Assembly: GCA_029784825.1 (NCBI GenBank)
Contig: JAFMAU010000007.1
Coordinates: forward strand, 13,810 to 77,809
DNA: 64,000 nucleotides
Direction: 5' to 3'
Origin: Nitrososphaerota archaeon
GTDB taxonomy: Archaea; Thermoproteota; Nitrososphaeria; Nitrososphaerales; UBA183
Program-made: the position numbers and the translations under genes
Part shown: positions 56,641 to 64,000 of the stretch, piece by piece
Numbering within the stretch: position 1 is the first letter of the stretch
How the letters are laid out: each line of letters opens with the position of its first letter
The notes under the pieces: model-generated
What the model was told of the DNA's origin: nothing
Seen by the model: only the letters and a program-made list of their open reading frames with translations
Databases searched by the model: none

Positions 56641-57921
56641 TCACTGAGCTTCCAGTCGCTTGACGCCCCCCATGTAGGGGACCAGGACCTTCGGAATCTC
56701 GACCGTCCCGTCGTTCTGCTGGAAGTTCTCGACCATGGCCACCATGGTCCTTGTCACCACGGCAGTGGAGTTGAGAGTGTGGACCAGCCTCGTCGGCTCG
56801 CCTTGCTTCTCCCTGTAGCGTATCAGCAGCCTCCTGGCCTGGAAGTCGGTCACGTTGCTGGCCGAAGCCATCTCCCTGTACCTCTGCTGGGAGGGAAGCC
56901 ACGCCTCCACGTCGAAGGTCTTGGCCGACATGAACCCGGTGTCCGCGCTGCAGAGGAGGACGACGCGGTAGGGGATGCCGAAGTCCTGGTAGAGTCTCTC
57001 GACGTTGGCTACCAGCTCGCCGTGCAGCCTCCAGCTCTCTTCCGGCCTGCTGAAGACTATCTGCTCGACCTTGTAGAACTGATGGGCCCGGAAGATTCCC
57101 TTGCTGTCCTTTCCGTGGGTGCCTGCCTCGACCCTGAAGCAGGGGCTGATTCCGCAGTACTTGATCGGCAGCTTCGATGCGTCGAGTATCTCGTCCCTGT
57201 GCATGGACACGAGAGGGTGCTCGGACGTGGCTATGAGGTGCAGGTCCTCGCCCTCTATCTTGTAGATGACAGGACCGAAGTCTTCGATGTTGACCACCCC
57301 TTCGTAGGCGGCCCTGTTCAGCATGAAGGGCGGCTCGACCGCCGTGAATCCCTTCTGCTTCAAAAAGTCAAGGGCGTACTGGAGGATGGCGTGCTCCAGC
57401 TTGACCGCGTCGCCCTTCAGGAAGGAGAACCTAGCGGCCGACACTTTGGCCGCCCGCTCCATGTCGACCATCCCCAGGTCGGAGAGTATGTCGATGTGGT
57501 GCCTCGGTTCGAAGGAGAAACGCGGGGGCGCCCCCCAGGTCTTCACGACGACGTTCTGCTCTTCGCTCGTGCCCGTGGGCACCGAGTCGTGAAGCAGGTT
57601 GGGGATGCTCATCAGGATCTGGTTGAGCCTGCCCTGCTTCTGGCCCGCTTCCGAGTCGAGCGCCTTTATCCTGCCGGGGATCTCCTTGACCTCCATCAGC
57701 TTCTCGTCCGCGGACTTTCCCTGCTTCTTCAGCGCTGCCACCTCCGCGGTCACCTGGTTCTGCCTGTGCCTGAGCTCCTCCACCTGCGTGGTCAGCCTCC
57801 TCCACTGCACGTCGCACTCTATCGCCTCGTCCACGAGCGCCTTCTTCTGGGCAGCCCCTCTCCTCTCCAAGCCGAGCCTCACGGCGTCGGGGTTCTCCCT
57901 CAGCAGCTTCACGTCGAGCAA
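56641..57921 (-). CDS. serS: Seryl-tRNA synthetase
   Basis: The 426-residue class II synthetase has the N-terminal coiled-coil arm (ALKKQGKSADEKLMEVKEIP), motif 2 CGISPCFRVEAGTHGKDSKG, with FRAHQFYKVEQIVF, and motif 3 near TLNSTAVVTRTMVAMVENFQ. It is the common (bacterial/eukaryotic-type) SerRS, not the rare methanogenic type. It overlaps pcc1 by 13 bases and is the last gene of the kae1 operon. Confidence 0.96.
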   Translation of the reverse strand: MLDVKLLRENPDAVRLGLERRGAAQKKALVDEAIECDVQWRRLTTQVEELRHRQNQVTAEVAALKKQGKSADEKLMEVKEIPGRIKALDSEAGQKQGRLNQILMSIPNLLHDSVPTGTSEEQNVVVKTWGAPPRFSFEPRHHIDILSDLGMVDMERAAKVSAARFSFLKGDAVKLEHAILQYALDFLKQKGFTAVEPPFMLNRAAYEGVVNIEDFGPVIYKIEGEDLHLIATSEHPLVSMHRDEILDASKLPIKYCGISPCFRVEAGTHGKDSKGIFRAHQFYKVEQIVFSRPEESWRLHGELVANVERLYQDFGIPYRVVLLCSADTGFMSAKTFDVEAWLPSQQRYREMASASNVTDFQARRLLIRYREKQGEPTRLVHTLNSTAVVTRTMVAMVENFQQNDGTVEIPKVLVPYMGGVKRLEAQ

Positions 57922-58193
57922 CTACGAAGCTCTCTCTCCTGTTCCCCCTTCCTGCGTGATATTAGCCATATCTCCCGAAAGAGGGCCACGTCTCGCAGCA
58001 CGCTGCGGACCGTGTTGAACCCGGAGCTCGTCATCTCCGACTCGACCCTGAGACCGAGCGTGTCCGAGCGGACAGACATGACGAAGCGCTGGTCACCCGG
58101 GACTCCCCTGTTGTCAGGCGCGAGCACCGCGGCTAGCTTCTTCGCTGTGGCCGCGTTCCTGCACTTGACCCTGAGCGCGAACTTCGAGCTCAA
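57909..58193 (-). CDS. pcc1: KEOPS complex subunit Pcc1
   Basis: The 94-residue protein (FALRVKCRNAATAKKLAAVL, APDNRGVPGDQRFVMSV, SSGFNTVRSVLRDVALF) matches Pcc1, the dimerising KEOPS subunit needed for tRNA t6A37 synthesis. TTG 58193 overlaps the RecJ stop as TTGA. Two other KEOPS genes (bud32, kae1) lie upstream in the same operon. Confidence 0.85.
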   Translation of the reverse strand: MSSKFALRVKCRNAATAKKLAAVLAPDNRGVPGDQRFVMSVRSDTLGLRVESEMTSSGFNTVRSVLRDVALFREIWLISRRKGEQERELRSCST

Positions 58194-59593
58194 GCCGCTA
58201 TCTTTTCCAGCACCAGCTTCGAGAAGGCGTCCACCTTCGATGACGGGATCTTGGCCCCGGCCGCCATGCTGTGCCCTCCGCCCACGCCCTCCACAGCCTC
58301 GGCAGCCTCCCGCATCACGACGCCCATGTTGACCGGCTTTGCGTACGCGTCCCCGACCCTGGACGAGACCTTCAGCTCCGACTCCCCCGACCTCGCAGTG
58401 GCGACCACCACCTTGTCCTTGAACTGCTGGGCTGTGATGATGGAGATCACGGGGCCAAGCAGCTTCTCGTCCACCAGGTCGTCTCCACGGACCAGGACGA
58501 CGCTGCCGTGCAGGACCGAGCGGGCGTTGTCGCCTGTCAGACCCTGGACCGCCCTGTTGATGCTCATCCTGTAGTCGGCGAGCGTCTTCATCGCGTCCCT
58601 GAGGGCAGCCCCCCTGTCTCCGAGGCAGAGGGCCATCCCGACCCCAGCCATTCCCATCCTGCCGCAGGCGTTGAGGAGCGTCGCGAACTCCCTGGCGTCC
58701 CTGAGGGGCGTGAAGGCGTCCTCAGAGACGAGGGTGTATACTTCGCCGAACAAGCCGGACACCGCCTCGGTGGCGCCGCCGCTGGCGCCGAGCGAGCCGG
58801 CAATCATTTCGGTGAGCTTCATCTTCTCGTCCCCCGAGAGTTCTGCCGCCGTGCGCCACCTCGAGCCATCCTTGATCGCTATCCCGGACTGAAGCAACGA
58901 GGCGAGCACGGCGTCCTTGCTCCCAGAGAGGCCGGGCAGAAACGGCGTCGAAGTGAAGGCGATGGACTCGTGGATGGGTCTCGTCTCTCTTCCCATGAGC
59001 AGCAGGTCCTTGGCCACGCGGACCAGCCCTGCGGATTGCGCCTGCTCCAGCGCCTTCCTGTTGAGCCCGGTCAGAGCCCTTCCCGGGCCCGTGTCCTGCC
59101 TGTCGGCGACGGCGCCGACCACAGCGAGGTGTGAGAGTCCCGCGTTCGCAGGGTCCATGGTCGACGCGAAGAAGTAAGCCATGGTCGACGAGCACGCCTC
59201 CCTGCCGCCGTCGTAGCCGTACTGCCAGGCGTTCAGGAAGTAGGGTTTGGCCGCGTACTCCTCTGGGATCTGGTGGTGGTCGATGGCGAGGAACCTGCCG
59301 TCGAGGGAATCCTCGAGCTCGCTGCCCAGGGTGGCCGCGAGGTCGGTGAACACCACAAAGTCGTTGCCCTGCCCCTGGAGGTCCCTGATCCTCTTCCTGT
59401 CGAGGTCCGGGATGGAGCGCACTGTGACGTCAGCCCCCTTCCTCGCGAGGCATGAGAACACGATGGACCCGCTGGCGAGGCCGTCCGCGTCTATGTGTGT
59501 CAGCACGAGGATCTTCTTTCCCTGTCCTGCGAGCCGTTCGATGTCCTGGGCCAGTGTCTTGACTCTGGCCAGAAGGCTTTCGAGGTCGGGCGT
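58190..59593 (-). CDS. RecJ/GAN-like DHH-family exonuclease, start codon abnormal
   Basis: The protein is a DHH/DHHA1 phosphoesterase: ILVLTHIDADGLASGS (motif I), VVFTDLAATLG, FLAIDHHQIPEE (DHH), and VEGVGGGHSMAAGAKIP (GGGH). In archaea such proteins are RecJ-like single-strand exonucleases, often part of the CMG replicative complex. The first standard start (GTG 59506) cuts into strand beta-1 and drops a helix (DIERLAGQGKK) usual in the family. ACG 59593, nine bases after GGGGAGG, gives a natural 467-residue product and is used here; CTG 59572 is another option. Confidence 0.88.
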   Translation of the reverse strand, partial: TPDLESLLARVKTLAQDIERLAGQGKKILVLTHIDADGLASGSIVFSCLARKGADVTVRSIPDLDRKRIRDLQGQGNDFVVFTDLAATLGSELEDSLDGRFLAIDHHQIPEEYAAKPYFLNAWQYGYDGGREACSSTMAYFFASTMDPANAGLSHLAVVGAVADRQDTGPGRALTGLNRKALEQAQSAGLVRVAKDLLLMGRETRPIHESIAFTSTPFLPGLSGSKDAVLASLLQSGIAIKDGSRWRTAAELSGDEKMKLTEMIAGSLGASGGATEAVSGLFGEVYTLVSEDAFTPLRDAREFATLLNACGRMGMAGVGMALCLGDRGAALRDAMKTLADYRMSINRAVQGLTGDNARSVLHGSVVLVRGDDLVDEKLLGPVISIITAQQFKDKVVVATARSGESELKVSSRVGDAYAKPVNMGVVMREAAEAVEGVGGGHSMAAGAKIPSSKVDAFSKLVLEKIAA

Positions 59594-59613
59594 TTGTCGG
59601 CGCCTCCCCTTCT

Positions 59614-60063
59614 CTAGGCTAGCTGGGCAACTACCGCGGTGTACTTGAAGTCCTTGGGAAGCAGTCCTCTTTCCTTGTAGTACTTTGAGAGCCGGTAGAT
59701 CTTGGCTTCCACCAGCTCGAGAGAGTGGACGTTCTTCCTGTCGCCCTTGTGCACGACGAGATGCTTCTGGACCCTCTCCGCCCGGTCTATGAGGTCCCTG
59801 AGATCCTGGGGCAAGGAAGGAGCGACCTTCCCTTCGGTCAGGACCTCTCCGATGGACTGTCCCAGCAGAGGCTTGGCTAACGGGACGCCGTAGTCGTCGC
59901 GGAGTGCCATGCCTATCTGACCCGGAGTGAGCCCGTCCTTTGCGAGCTTGAGAATCGCGGCCTTCGTCTCATCGGCGCCGTAGGTCACCCAGGAAGGCGT
60001 GGACTTGCTGGTCGGCCTGGTCTGGTGCGACTTGCCGTGCCTGTGAGAGTGTATCCGGGCCAT
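59614..60063 (-). CDS. rps15: Small ribosomal subunit protein uS15
   Basis: The 149-residue protein (MARIHSHRHGKSHQTRPTSK, KLAKDGLTPGQIGMALRDDY, NVHSLELVEAKIYRLSKYYK) is the long archaeal uS15. It lies between HAM1 and recJ, which is a common archaeal neighbourhood. Confidence 0.96.
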   Translation of the reverse strand: MARIHSHRHGKSHQTRPTSKSTPSWVTYGADETKAAILKLAKDGLTPGQIGMALRDDYGVPLAKPLLGQSIGEVLTEGKVAPSLPQDLRDLIDRAERVQKHLVVHKGDRKNVHSLELVEAKIYRLSKYYKERGLLPKDFKYTAVVAQLA

Positions 60064-60099
60064 GTCCCAAACAGCTTTACCGACTCCTGGGGGTTGTGC

Positions 60100-60684
60100 T
60101 CATAAAGATTCCCTGCTTTTTGTCGAAACCAGCCACCCGCCCATGGCTCTCAGCGCCATCGCCCTGTGTGAGACCTCGCATTTCTCAAGGAGCGTGAGTT
60201 CGGCCATGGTCCTCTTCGAACCGTCCGGGATGAAGATGGGGTCGTAGCCGAAGCCGTGCCTCCCCCGGAGTGTCGGAGAGATGGTTCCCCTGAGACGGCC
60301 GAGGAAGACCCGCGGCCTTCGAGAGCGCCCGACGAACGCCACCGCGCTTACGAACTCCGCCGACCTGTCGGAATGCCCGGAGAGGAGCTTGAGGACACCC
60401 TTCAGCCCGATGGTCTTGTACACGAAGGCCGCGTAGGCGCCCGGGAAGCCGCCCAGGGAGTCCACGAAGATCCCCGTGTCCTCCACGAAGAAGGGAGGGT
60501 CGCGCCGGGCTGCCAACTCCGACGCTGCGCTGGACGCGACGACCCCGACGTCGTTGGACTGCAACTCGTTGCCTTTGGTCCTGAGCCTGGCCAGCTGCAG
60601 CCCGTAATCCCTCAGCACGAATTTCGCCTCCGCGAATTTCCAGCTGTTGGACGTGGCGAAGTAGAGCCTAGTCGACGCGCGCGT
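60100..60684 (-). CDS. XTP/dITP diphosphatase (HAM1/RdgB), start codon abnormal
   Basis: The enzyme removes non-canonical purine triphosphates. Conserved parts are LYFATSNSWKFAEAKFVL, FVEDTGIFVDSLGGFPGAYA, RHGFGYDPIFIPDGSKRTMA and EVSHRAMALRAM. The FATSN motif lies upstream of the first GTG (60618), and no ATG, GTG or TTG precedes it in frame. ACG at 60684, eight bases after GAGGAG, is the start used here; it overlaps the bud32 end by 17 bases. Starting at GTG would lose the substrate-binding motif. Confidence 0.85.
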   Translation of the reverse strand, partial: TRASTRLYFATSNSWKFAEAKFVLRDYGLQLARLRTKGNELQSNDVGVVASSAASELAARRDPPFFVEDTGIFVDSLGGFPGAYAAFVYKTIGLKGVLKLLSGHSDRSAEFVSAVAFVGRSRRPRVFLGRLRGTISPTLRGRHGFGYDPIFIPDGSKRTMAELTLLEKCEVSHRAMALRAMGGWLVSTKSRESL

Positions 60685-61294
60685 ACCTCCCTCTCCTCTC
60701 GATCTCCCTCAGCTGCCTCAACGCACTCTTGGCTGCGCGGTCCCCGACAGCTTCCCGATAACCCTCGAAGAGCGCCTCGGTGGCGACCTCGGCGACGGGC
60801 GCGTGGGCGCCTGTTATCGTCTCCTTGATCAGCCTGAGGTCCACTGCGAAGTCCTCCACCCTGGTCGAATGGAGGGAGAGACCGAAGTCTATGAACACCA
60901 GCCTCCCGTCCCTGATGATGACGTTCGCAGTAGTGAGGTCGCCGTGCATTATGCCTGCTCTGTGGAGCCTCGCCACGCAGCCGCCCAGGCTCCTGAAGAG
61001 CTCGGCCGCCTCGGCGGGCCGCCTCTGCGATATCGCGTCCTTCATCCTTGTGCCTGCCACCAGCTCCATGACTATGGTCGCCCTCGGCGGGCTGAGGAAG
61101 TAGACGAACGGCGCCCCCACTCCCGCCGCCTTGGCCGCAGCGATCATCCCGGCTTCGTGGACCGTGCGCTGCATCCTGAGCATGCTGTCGAGAGCCTCGA
61201 GCCTGTACTCCATCCGCCTGCGGACCTTGTAGACCGCGGGGACGCCGGACCAGGCCCCAAGGAAGACGTCGGCTTCTGCTCCCCTGTAGAGCAG
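60668..61294 (-). CDS. bud32: KEOPS kinase/ATPase Bud32, start codon abnormal
   Basis: The small Bud32-type kinase has LYRGAEADVFLGAWSGVPAV (Gly-rich loop), VYKVRRRMEYRLEALDSML, AGIMHGDLTTANVIIRDG (HGDLTTxN) and VFIDFGLS (DFG). It activates Kae1 in t6A synthesis. The first ATG (61213) is after the ATP loop and invariant Lys, so the real start is upstream, but the frame has no ATG, GTG or TTG. CTG 61294 is used here provisionally; ATT further up, or a frameshift from the TTG at 61320 in another frame, are alternatives. Confidence 0.85.
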   Translation of the reverse strand: MLYRGAEADVFLGAWSGVPAVYKVRRRMEYRLEALDSMLRMQRTVHEAGMIAAAKAAGVGAPFVYFLSPPRATIVMELVAGTRMKDAISQRRPAEAAELFRSLGGCVARLHRAGIMHGDLTTANVIIRDGRLVFIDFGLSLHSTRVEDFAVDLRLIKETITGAHAPVAEVATEALFEGYREAVGDRAAKSALRQLREIERRGRYARVD

Positions 61295-61310
61295 GCGCCC
61301 CGGCGCTGGC

Positions 61311-62303
61311 TCAGCTTCTCCAAGGGATGTCGACTGAATCCAGCCTCCACGATTGCAGGACGGTCGATTCGGCCAAAGGCACCCTGACCCCAGACTTGAA
61401 AGCGAGGTAGCCCGTCCACGCTATCTGCGCGCCGCAGTCTCCGCTGTATTCCAGAGGGACCGACCCGAATCTGGCCGAGTGCCTGGCGGCCATGGCGGTC
61501 AGCATCTGCGACAGCCTGCGGTTGGCGGCGACGCCGCCGACTATCATCAGCTCGCCCTTGCCTGTGAACGCGAGGGCCCGTTCGGTCACCTCGACTATCA
61601 TCGCGAAAGCGGTCTCCTGCATCGAGAAGCAGACATCTTCGAAGCTGGAGCCCCCGTCCAGGAGCCTCTTCGCCTCGGTCAGCATGCCTGACAGGGAGAC
61701 GTCGTTTCCCTTGACGCTGTAGGGAAGAGGGAGGTAGTTGGAGGACTTGGACGCCGCCTGCTCGATCGACCTCCCGCAGGGAGACGACAATCCGAAGTGC
61801 CTGCCGAACTGATCCAGGAGCTGGCCCAGGGTGAGGTCGAGTGTCTCGCCGAGCACGCGCCAGCGTCCGGTCGAATATGCCAGCACCATGGAGTGGCCTC
61901 CTGAAACCAGGAGGACCACCGGGTCGCTTGTCCGGGTCAGCAGGCATCCCAGCTCGACGTGCCCGACCGCGTGGTTGACCGGGACCAGAGGCTTCGCCAA
62001 TGACGCCGCGAGCGTGCGCGCGACGACCGCCCCCACCCTGAGGCAGGGGCCCAGGCCGGGGCCCATGGAGTAGCAGACTGCGCTGACCTCCTTCCGGCCT
62101 ATCCCAGACTCCTTCATGGCTTTCCCGACGACCGCCGGCGCGGCTTCCATGTGGCTCTTGGAGGCCTCGAAGGGATGGATGCCGCTCCCCCCAGGGGGGA
62201 CGTAGACGTGCTTCGCGTTCGAAAGTATCTCTCCGTCGGAGGAGACGACCGATGCCGAGAAAGTGTGGGCTGTGCTCTCGATGCCGACTACGTGCTGCCT
62301 CAT
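61311..62303 (-). CDS. kae1: tRNA N6-threonylcarbamoyladenosine synthase Kae1
   Basis: The 330-residue ASKHA-fold protein has GIESTAHTFSASVVSSDGE, the iron-binding HAVGHVELGCLL (HxxxH), SGGHSMVLAY and GGVAANRRLSQML. It transfers threonylcarbamoyl to tRNA A37. Bud32 follows after 16 bases and Pcc1 is in the same operon, but it is not fused to Bud32 as in some archaea. Confidence 0.96.
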   Translation of the reverse strand: MRQHVVGIESTAHTFSASVVSSDGEILSNAKHVYVPPGGSGIHPFEASKSHMEAAPAVVGKAMKESGIGRKEVSAVCYSMGPGLGPCLRVGAVVARTLAASLAKPLVPVNHAVGHVELGCLLTRTSDPVVLLVSGGHSMVLAYSTGRWRVLGETLDLTLGQLLDQFGRHFGLSSPCGRSIEQAASKSSNYLPLPYSVKGNDVSLSGMLTEAKRLLDGGSSFEDVCFSMQETAFAMIVEVTERALAFTGKGELMIVGGVAANRRLSQMLTAMAARHSARFGSVPLEYSGDCGAQIAWTGYLAFKSGVRVPLAESTVLQSWRLDSVDIPWRS

Positions 62304-62311
62304 TCGCCGTC

Positions 62312-62833
62312 CTACATCTTCCTGGACTGCCTGTAGAGGTCGCCGAGCAGGTTGATGTACGGCTTGACCTCAGCGAGGAAGTCATCGAACTTCGCCCTCT
62401 CGAAGGCGGAGGAGTACTTGCCGTTCTCCTCTACTATCCTGGCGCCTATGACCACCCCCGAGCTCCTTTCGGGTCTTGACTTCAGCTTGGGGAAGTGGAT
62501 CAGAGCGCCGTAGCCCACCTTCCTCTTCCCCTTCGTCAGGACGAAATTGTAGTACATGCTCATGGTCTTGGTGAACTGGGCCAGCTGCTTCTTTCTGCTC
62601 TCGCTCCGCTTGACGCTGTCAAAGTCTGAAGAGGCGAGGGCGTCTATCATCTCCTTCAGCAGCTTCAGGTCGCCGACCTTCTTCGTGTAACCCGCCGACT
62701 CGAGCGGCATCTTGTAGACGCTCTGCATCACTGTGTCCCAGTCGTCCAGGACGACGAAGGTCTTCGTGTCAAGGTTCATCTCGCGCTTCAGCTCGTCGGA
62801 GAGCACGTCGTCCATGGTGAGTCTGCGGGCCAT
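62312..62833 (-). CDS. Conserved-looking protein of unknown function upstream of kae1
   Basis: The 173-residue protein (DTKTFVVLDDWDTVMQSVYK, GDLKLLKEMIDALASSDFDS, GYGALIHFPKLKSRPERSSG) has no recognised domain; it appears mixed alpha/beta and soluble. ATG 62833 lies 24 bases from a TATA-like box shared with the divergent COG1325 gene, so it heads the kae1 operon. Confidence 0.75.
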   Translation of the reverse strand: MARRLTMDDVLSDELKREMNLDTKTFVVLDDWDTVMQSVYKMPLESAGYTKKVGDLKLLKEMIDALASSDFDSVKRSESRKKQLAQFTKTMSMYYNFVLTKGKRKVGYGALIHFPKLKSRPERSSGVVIGARIVEENGKYSSAFERAKFDDFLAEVKPYINLLGDLYRQSRKM

Positions 62834-62850
62834 GCGAAAGGTGCGCGAAG

Positions 62851-62860
62851 GGCATATAGT
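62851..62860. promoter_or_regulatory. Shared AT-box between kae1 operon and COG1325/pop5 genes
   Basis: GGCATATAGT is centred 24 bases from the leftward ATG 62833 and 27 bases from the rightward GTG 62883, making one TATA box usable in both directions with leaderless transcripts. Confidence 0.55.
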
Positions 62861-62882
62861 TATGACTTGCGGACGCCGAGTT

Positions 62883-63311
62883 GTGCCGAGGAGTCAGATT
62901 CAGTCGCTCGAGGTCTCCTATCTGGTCCACGCAACCGAGGACCCCGAGAAGATCGGTTCGGCGGTGACTTCCATTCTGGGGGCCGTCGGCGAGCCCGAGG
63001 TGGACGAGATGGAAGGGCACTTCGGGAACACGATAGTCCGGGTCAGCCACCACCTTACAGGTGAGGATGCAGCGCGCGCGTTCACAATGTTGGCGTCGCG
63101 AATGGAGCCGGGCCTGAAGGGGCGGCTGAGGGACGAGCTCGGACTGCACCTCGACGAGCACTACGCGCTCTATCTTAGGCTCGACAAGCAGCGAATGATG
63201 GCCGGGAAGTTGGAGCTGACCGACGCAGACCCGGTCCGCCTCCGAGTCAAACCCAGGCTCTACACGGCCAGGGCTGGGGCGCCGTCGCTCTTCTTGGGGC
63301 TCCTCTCTTGA
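62883..63311 (+). CDS. COG1325/DUF54 RNA-binding protein
   Basis: GTG 62883 is preferred by promoter spacing and gives 142 residues. VSYLVHATEDPEKIGSAVTS, EMEGHFGNTIVRVSHHL and HLDEHYALYLRLDKQRMMAG match the archaeal COG1325 family, described as exosome-linked RNA-binding proteins. Its stop overlaps the pop5 TTG start (TTGA), tying it to RNase P. Confidence 0.85.
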   Translation: MPRSQIQSLEVSYLVHATEDPEKIGSAVTSILGAVGEPEVDEMEGHFGNTIVRVSHHLTGEDAARAFTMLASRMEPGLKGRLRDELGLHLDEHYALYLRLDKQRMMAGKLELTDADPVRLRVKPRLYTARAGAPSLFLGLLS

Positions 63312-63625
63312 GGCCGAGGAAGCCGAAGCGGTACGTCCTCATCCAAGCCGAGGGCGCGCTCGCCCAGGAGGACCTGAGCAGGTTGACCAGGATGCTGGAG
63401 CAGCGGCATGGGAGGCTCGGTTTCACCCTTGTCGATGCGCCGGTCACCTCGCTCATAGTGAAGACGGACAGGGCAGTCGCCGAGGAGATCAGGGCATCGT
63501 TGGACGGGGCGGCCTTCGGTGGGGTACCAGTGAAGACCGTCCTCATGTCGGGGAACATCGGTAAGCTCAAAAGGCGAGTTGAGGGGAGTTCTGCCAGAGA
63601 GGATGTCAAAGTTCCTGAGCGATGA
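63308..63625 (+). CDS. rnp2: Ribonuclease P protein component 2 (Pop5)
   Basis: The 105-residue protein (RPRKPKRYVLIQAEGALAQE, VTSLIVKTDRAVAEEIRASL, VLMSGNIGKLKRRVE) matches archaeal Pop5; the C-terminal SGxIxKLKRR motif is diagnostic. It works with Rpp30 on the RNase P catalytic domain. Start TTG 63308 overlaps the previous stop. Confidence 0.82.
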   Translation: MRPRKPKRYVLIQAEGALAQEDLSRLTRMLEQRHGRLGFTLVDAPVTSLIVKTDRAVAEEIRASLDGAAFGGVPVKTVLMSGNIGKLKRRVEGSSAREDVKVPER

Positions 63626-63980
63626 ATTCTTCGGCGAGCTCCAGGGAGCTCTCGCTTCCGACCCCAAGTGGGCGGAGAGCACGGGGGGCGTGAAGACCAG
63701 CATCCTCCTGGGCGTCACCGACACCGGGGAGAACCACATGATCACTGTCGACGGGGGCGCGACGACCATCCAGAAGACAGAGAAGGGGGCGGCAGCCGAG
63801 TTCACCTTCGAGGGGAGCTACGACGCCTGGACCAAGGTCGCGAAGGGAGAGCTGGACCTGCAGTCGGCAGTGCTGAAGGGACAGCTGAAGTTCAAGGGCT
63901 CCATCACCAAGATCCTGATGTACAGGGACAGGTTCATGCGGATCGCCGACGTGCTGAAGGGCCTTCCAAAGGAATACTAG
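63603..63980 (+). CDS. SCP2 sterol-carrier-domain protein
   Basis: ATG 63603 with GAGAGG just upstream gives 125 residues (MSKFLSDEFFGELQGALASD, HMITVDGGATTIQKTEKGAA, DLQSAVLKGQLKFKGSITK). This is a stand-alone SCP2/sterol-transfer fold, which binds acyl-CoA or lipids. It overlaps pop5 by 23 bases. The final 20 bases of the window hold no further gene. Confidence 0.85.
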   Translation: MSKFLSDEFFGELQGALASDPKWAESTGGVKTSILLGVTDTGENHMITVDGGATTIQKTEKGAAAEFTFEGSYDAWTKVAKGELDLQSAVLKGQLKFKGSITKILMYRDRFMRIADVLKGLPKEY

Positions 63981-64000
63981 GCAGCTACGAAGACGTAGTA

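Noticed and set aside
61144..62385. Long minus-strand frame overlapping kae1 and bud32
   Set aside because: Arg/Gly/Pro-rich shadow frame; the Kae1 and Bud32 frames carry all conserved motifs.

Overview
This 64-kb, GC-rich window is archaeal chromosome. The gene set is archaeal throughout: uL22 to SecY/Adk/EMC3/Cmk/TruB in one ribosomal superoperon, eS1, eL15, eS4, eL19, eL32, thermosome, FEN1, diphthine synthase, aEF-1B, KEOPS and RNase P proteins. TATA boxes sit about 26 bases before start codons, so many transcripts look leaderless. Gene content and gene order (SufBCD, a DphB-DUF357 fusion beside an FAD synthetase, a tRNA with non-canonical introns) fit the TACK side of the Archaea, most likely a Nitrososphaeria (Thaumarchaeota)-type lineage. 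That placement is inference; no rRNA is present to test it.

Layout. 1-12.3 kb: end of a MaoC-like gene, then the leftward ribosomal/secretion operon. 12.4-15.8 kb: rightward sdhA-C-D-B (respiratory complex II). 15.8-23.7 kb: leftward Suf iron-sulphur cluster (sufC; sufB-sufD-Rieske ferredoxin-sufS-sufU), with two LAGLIDADG inteins inside SufB. 23.7-30.1 kb: a GAF/fRMsr-type protein, an aquaporin, a membrane-anchored protein, an arsenic module (arsM, arsC, acr3, arsR) and a divergent FmdE-TauE/SafE pair. 30.1-36.9 kb: thermosome and housekeeping or unknown genes, including a mevalonate decarboxylase homologue that lacks the usual catalytic Asp. 37.0-37.8 kb: a free-standing homing endonuclease and a tRNA-Lys(CTT) with three introns. 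37.8-40.8 kb: a 2.98-kb element with 48-bp terminal inverted repeats and an 8-bp target duplication. 40.9-49.8 kb: dphB-DUF357, ribL, translin-like, Hjc-like, thioesterase, threonine dehydratase, fen1, aEF-1B, geranylgeranyl reductase. 49.4-56.6 kb: pth2, truD, flavoprotein reductase, eL15, serA, YchF-like GTPase, eS1. 56.6-62.8 kb: leftward operon kae1-bud32-HAM1-uS15-recJ-pcc1-serS. 62.9-64 kb: COG1325 RNA-binding protein, Pop5, SCP2 protein.

Most notable: (i) the transposon, whose transposase joins a SWIM-like zinc finger to a DDE domain and which carries a ClpP-fold protease, an AbrB-like regulator with four palindromic sites, and micro-ORFs; (ii) the triply interrupted tRNA-Lys next to a homing endonuclease; (iii) two inteins in SufB; (iv) four genes (cmk, recJ, HAM1, bud32) whose conserved N-termini have no in-frame ATG/GTG/TTG, three of them with an in-frame ACG at a plausible start position; (v) repeated divergent promoters in which one AT-box sits about 25-35 bases from the starts on both strands; (vi) repeated TTGA stop/start overlaps.
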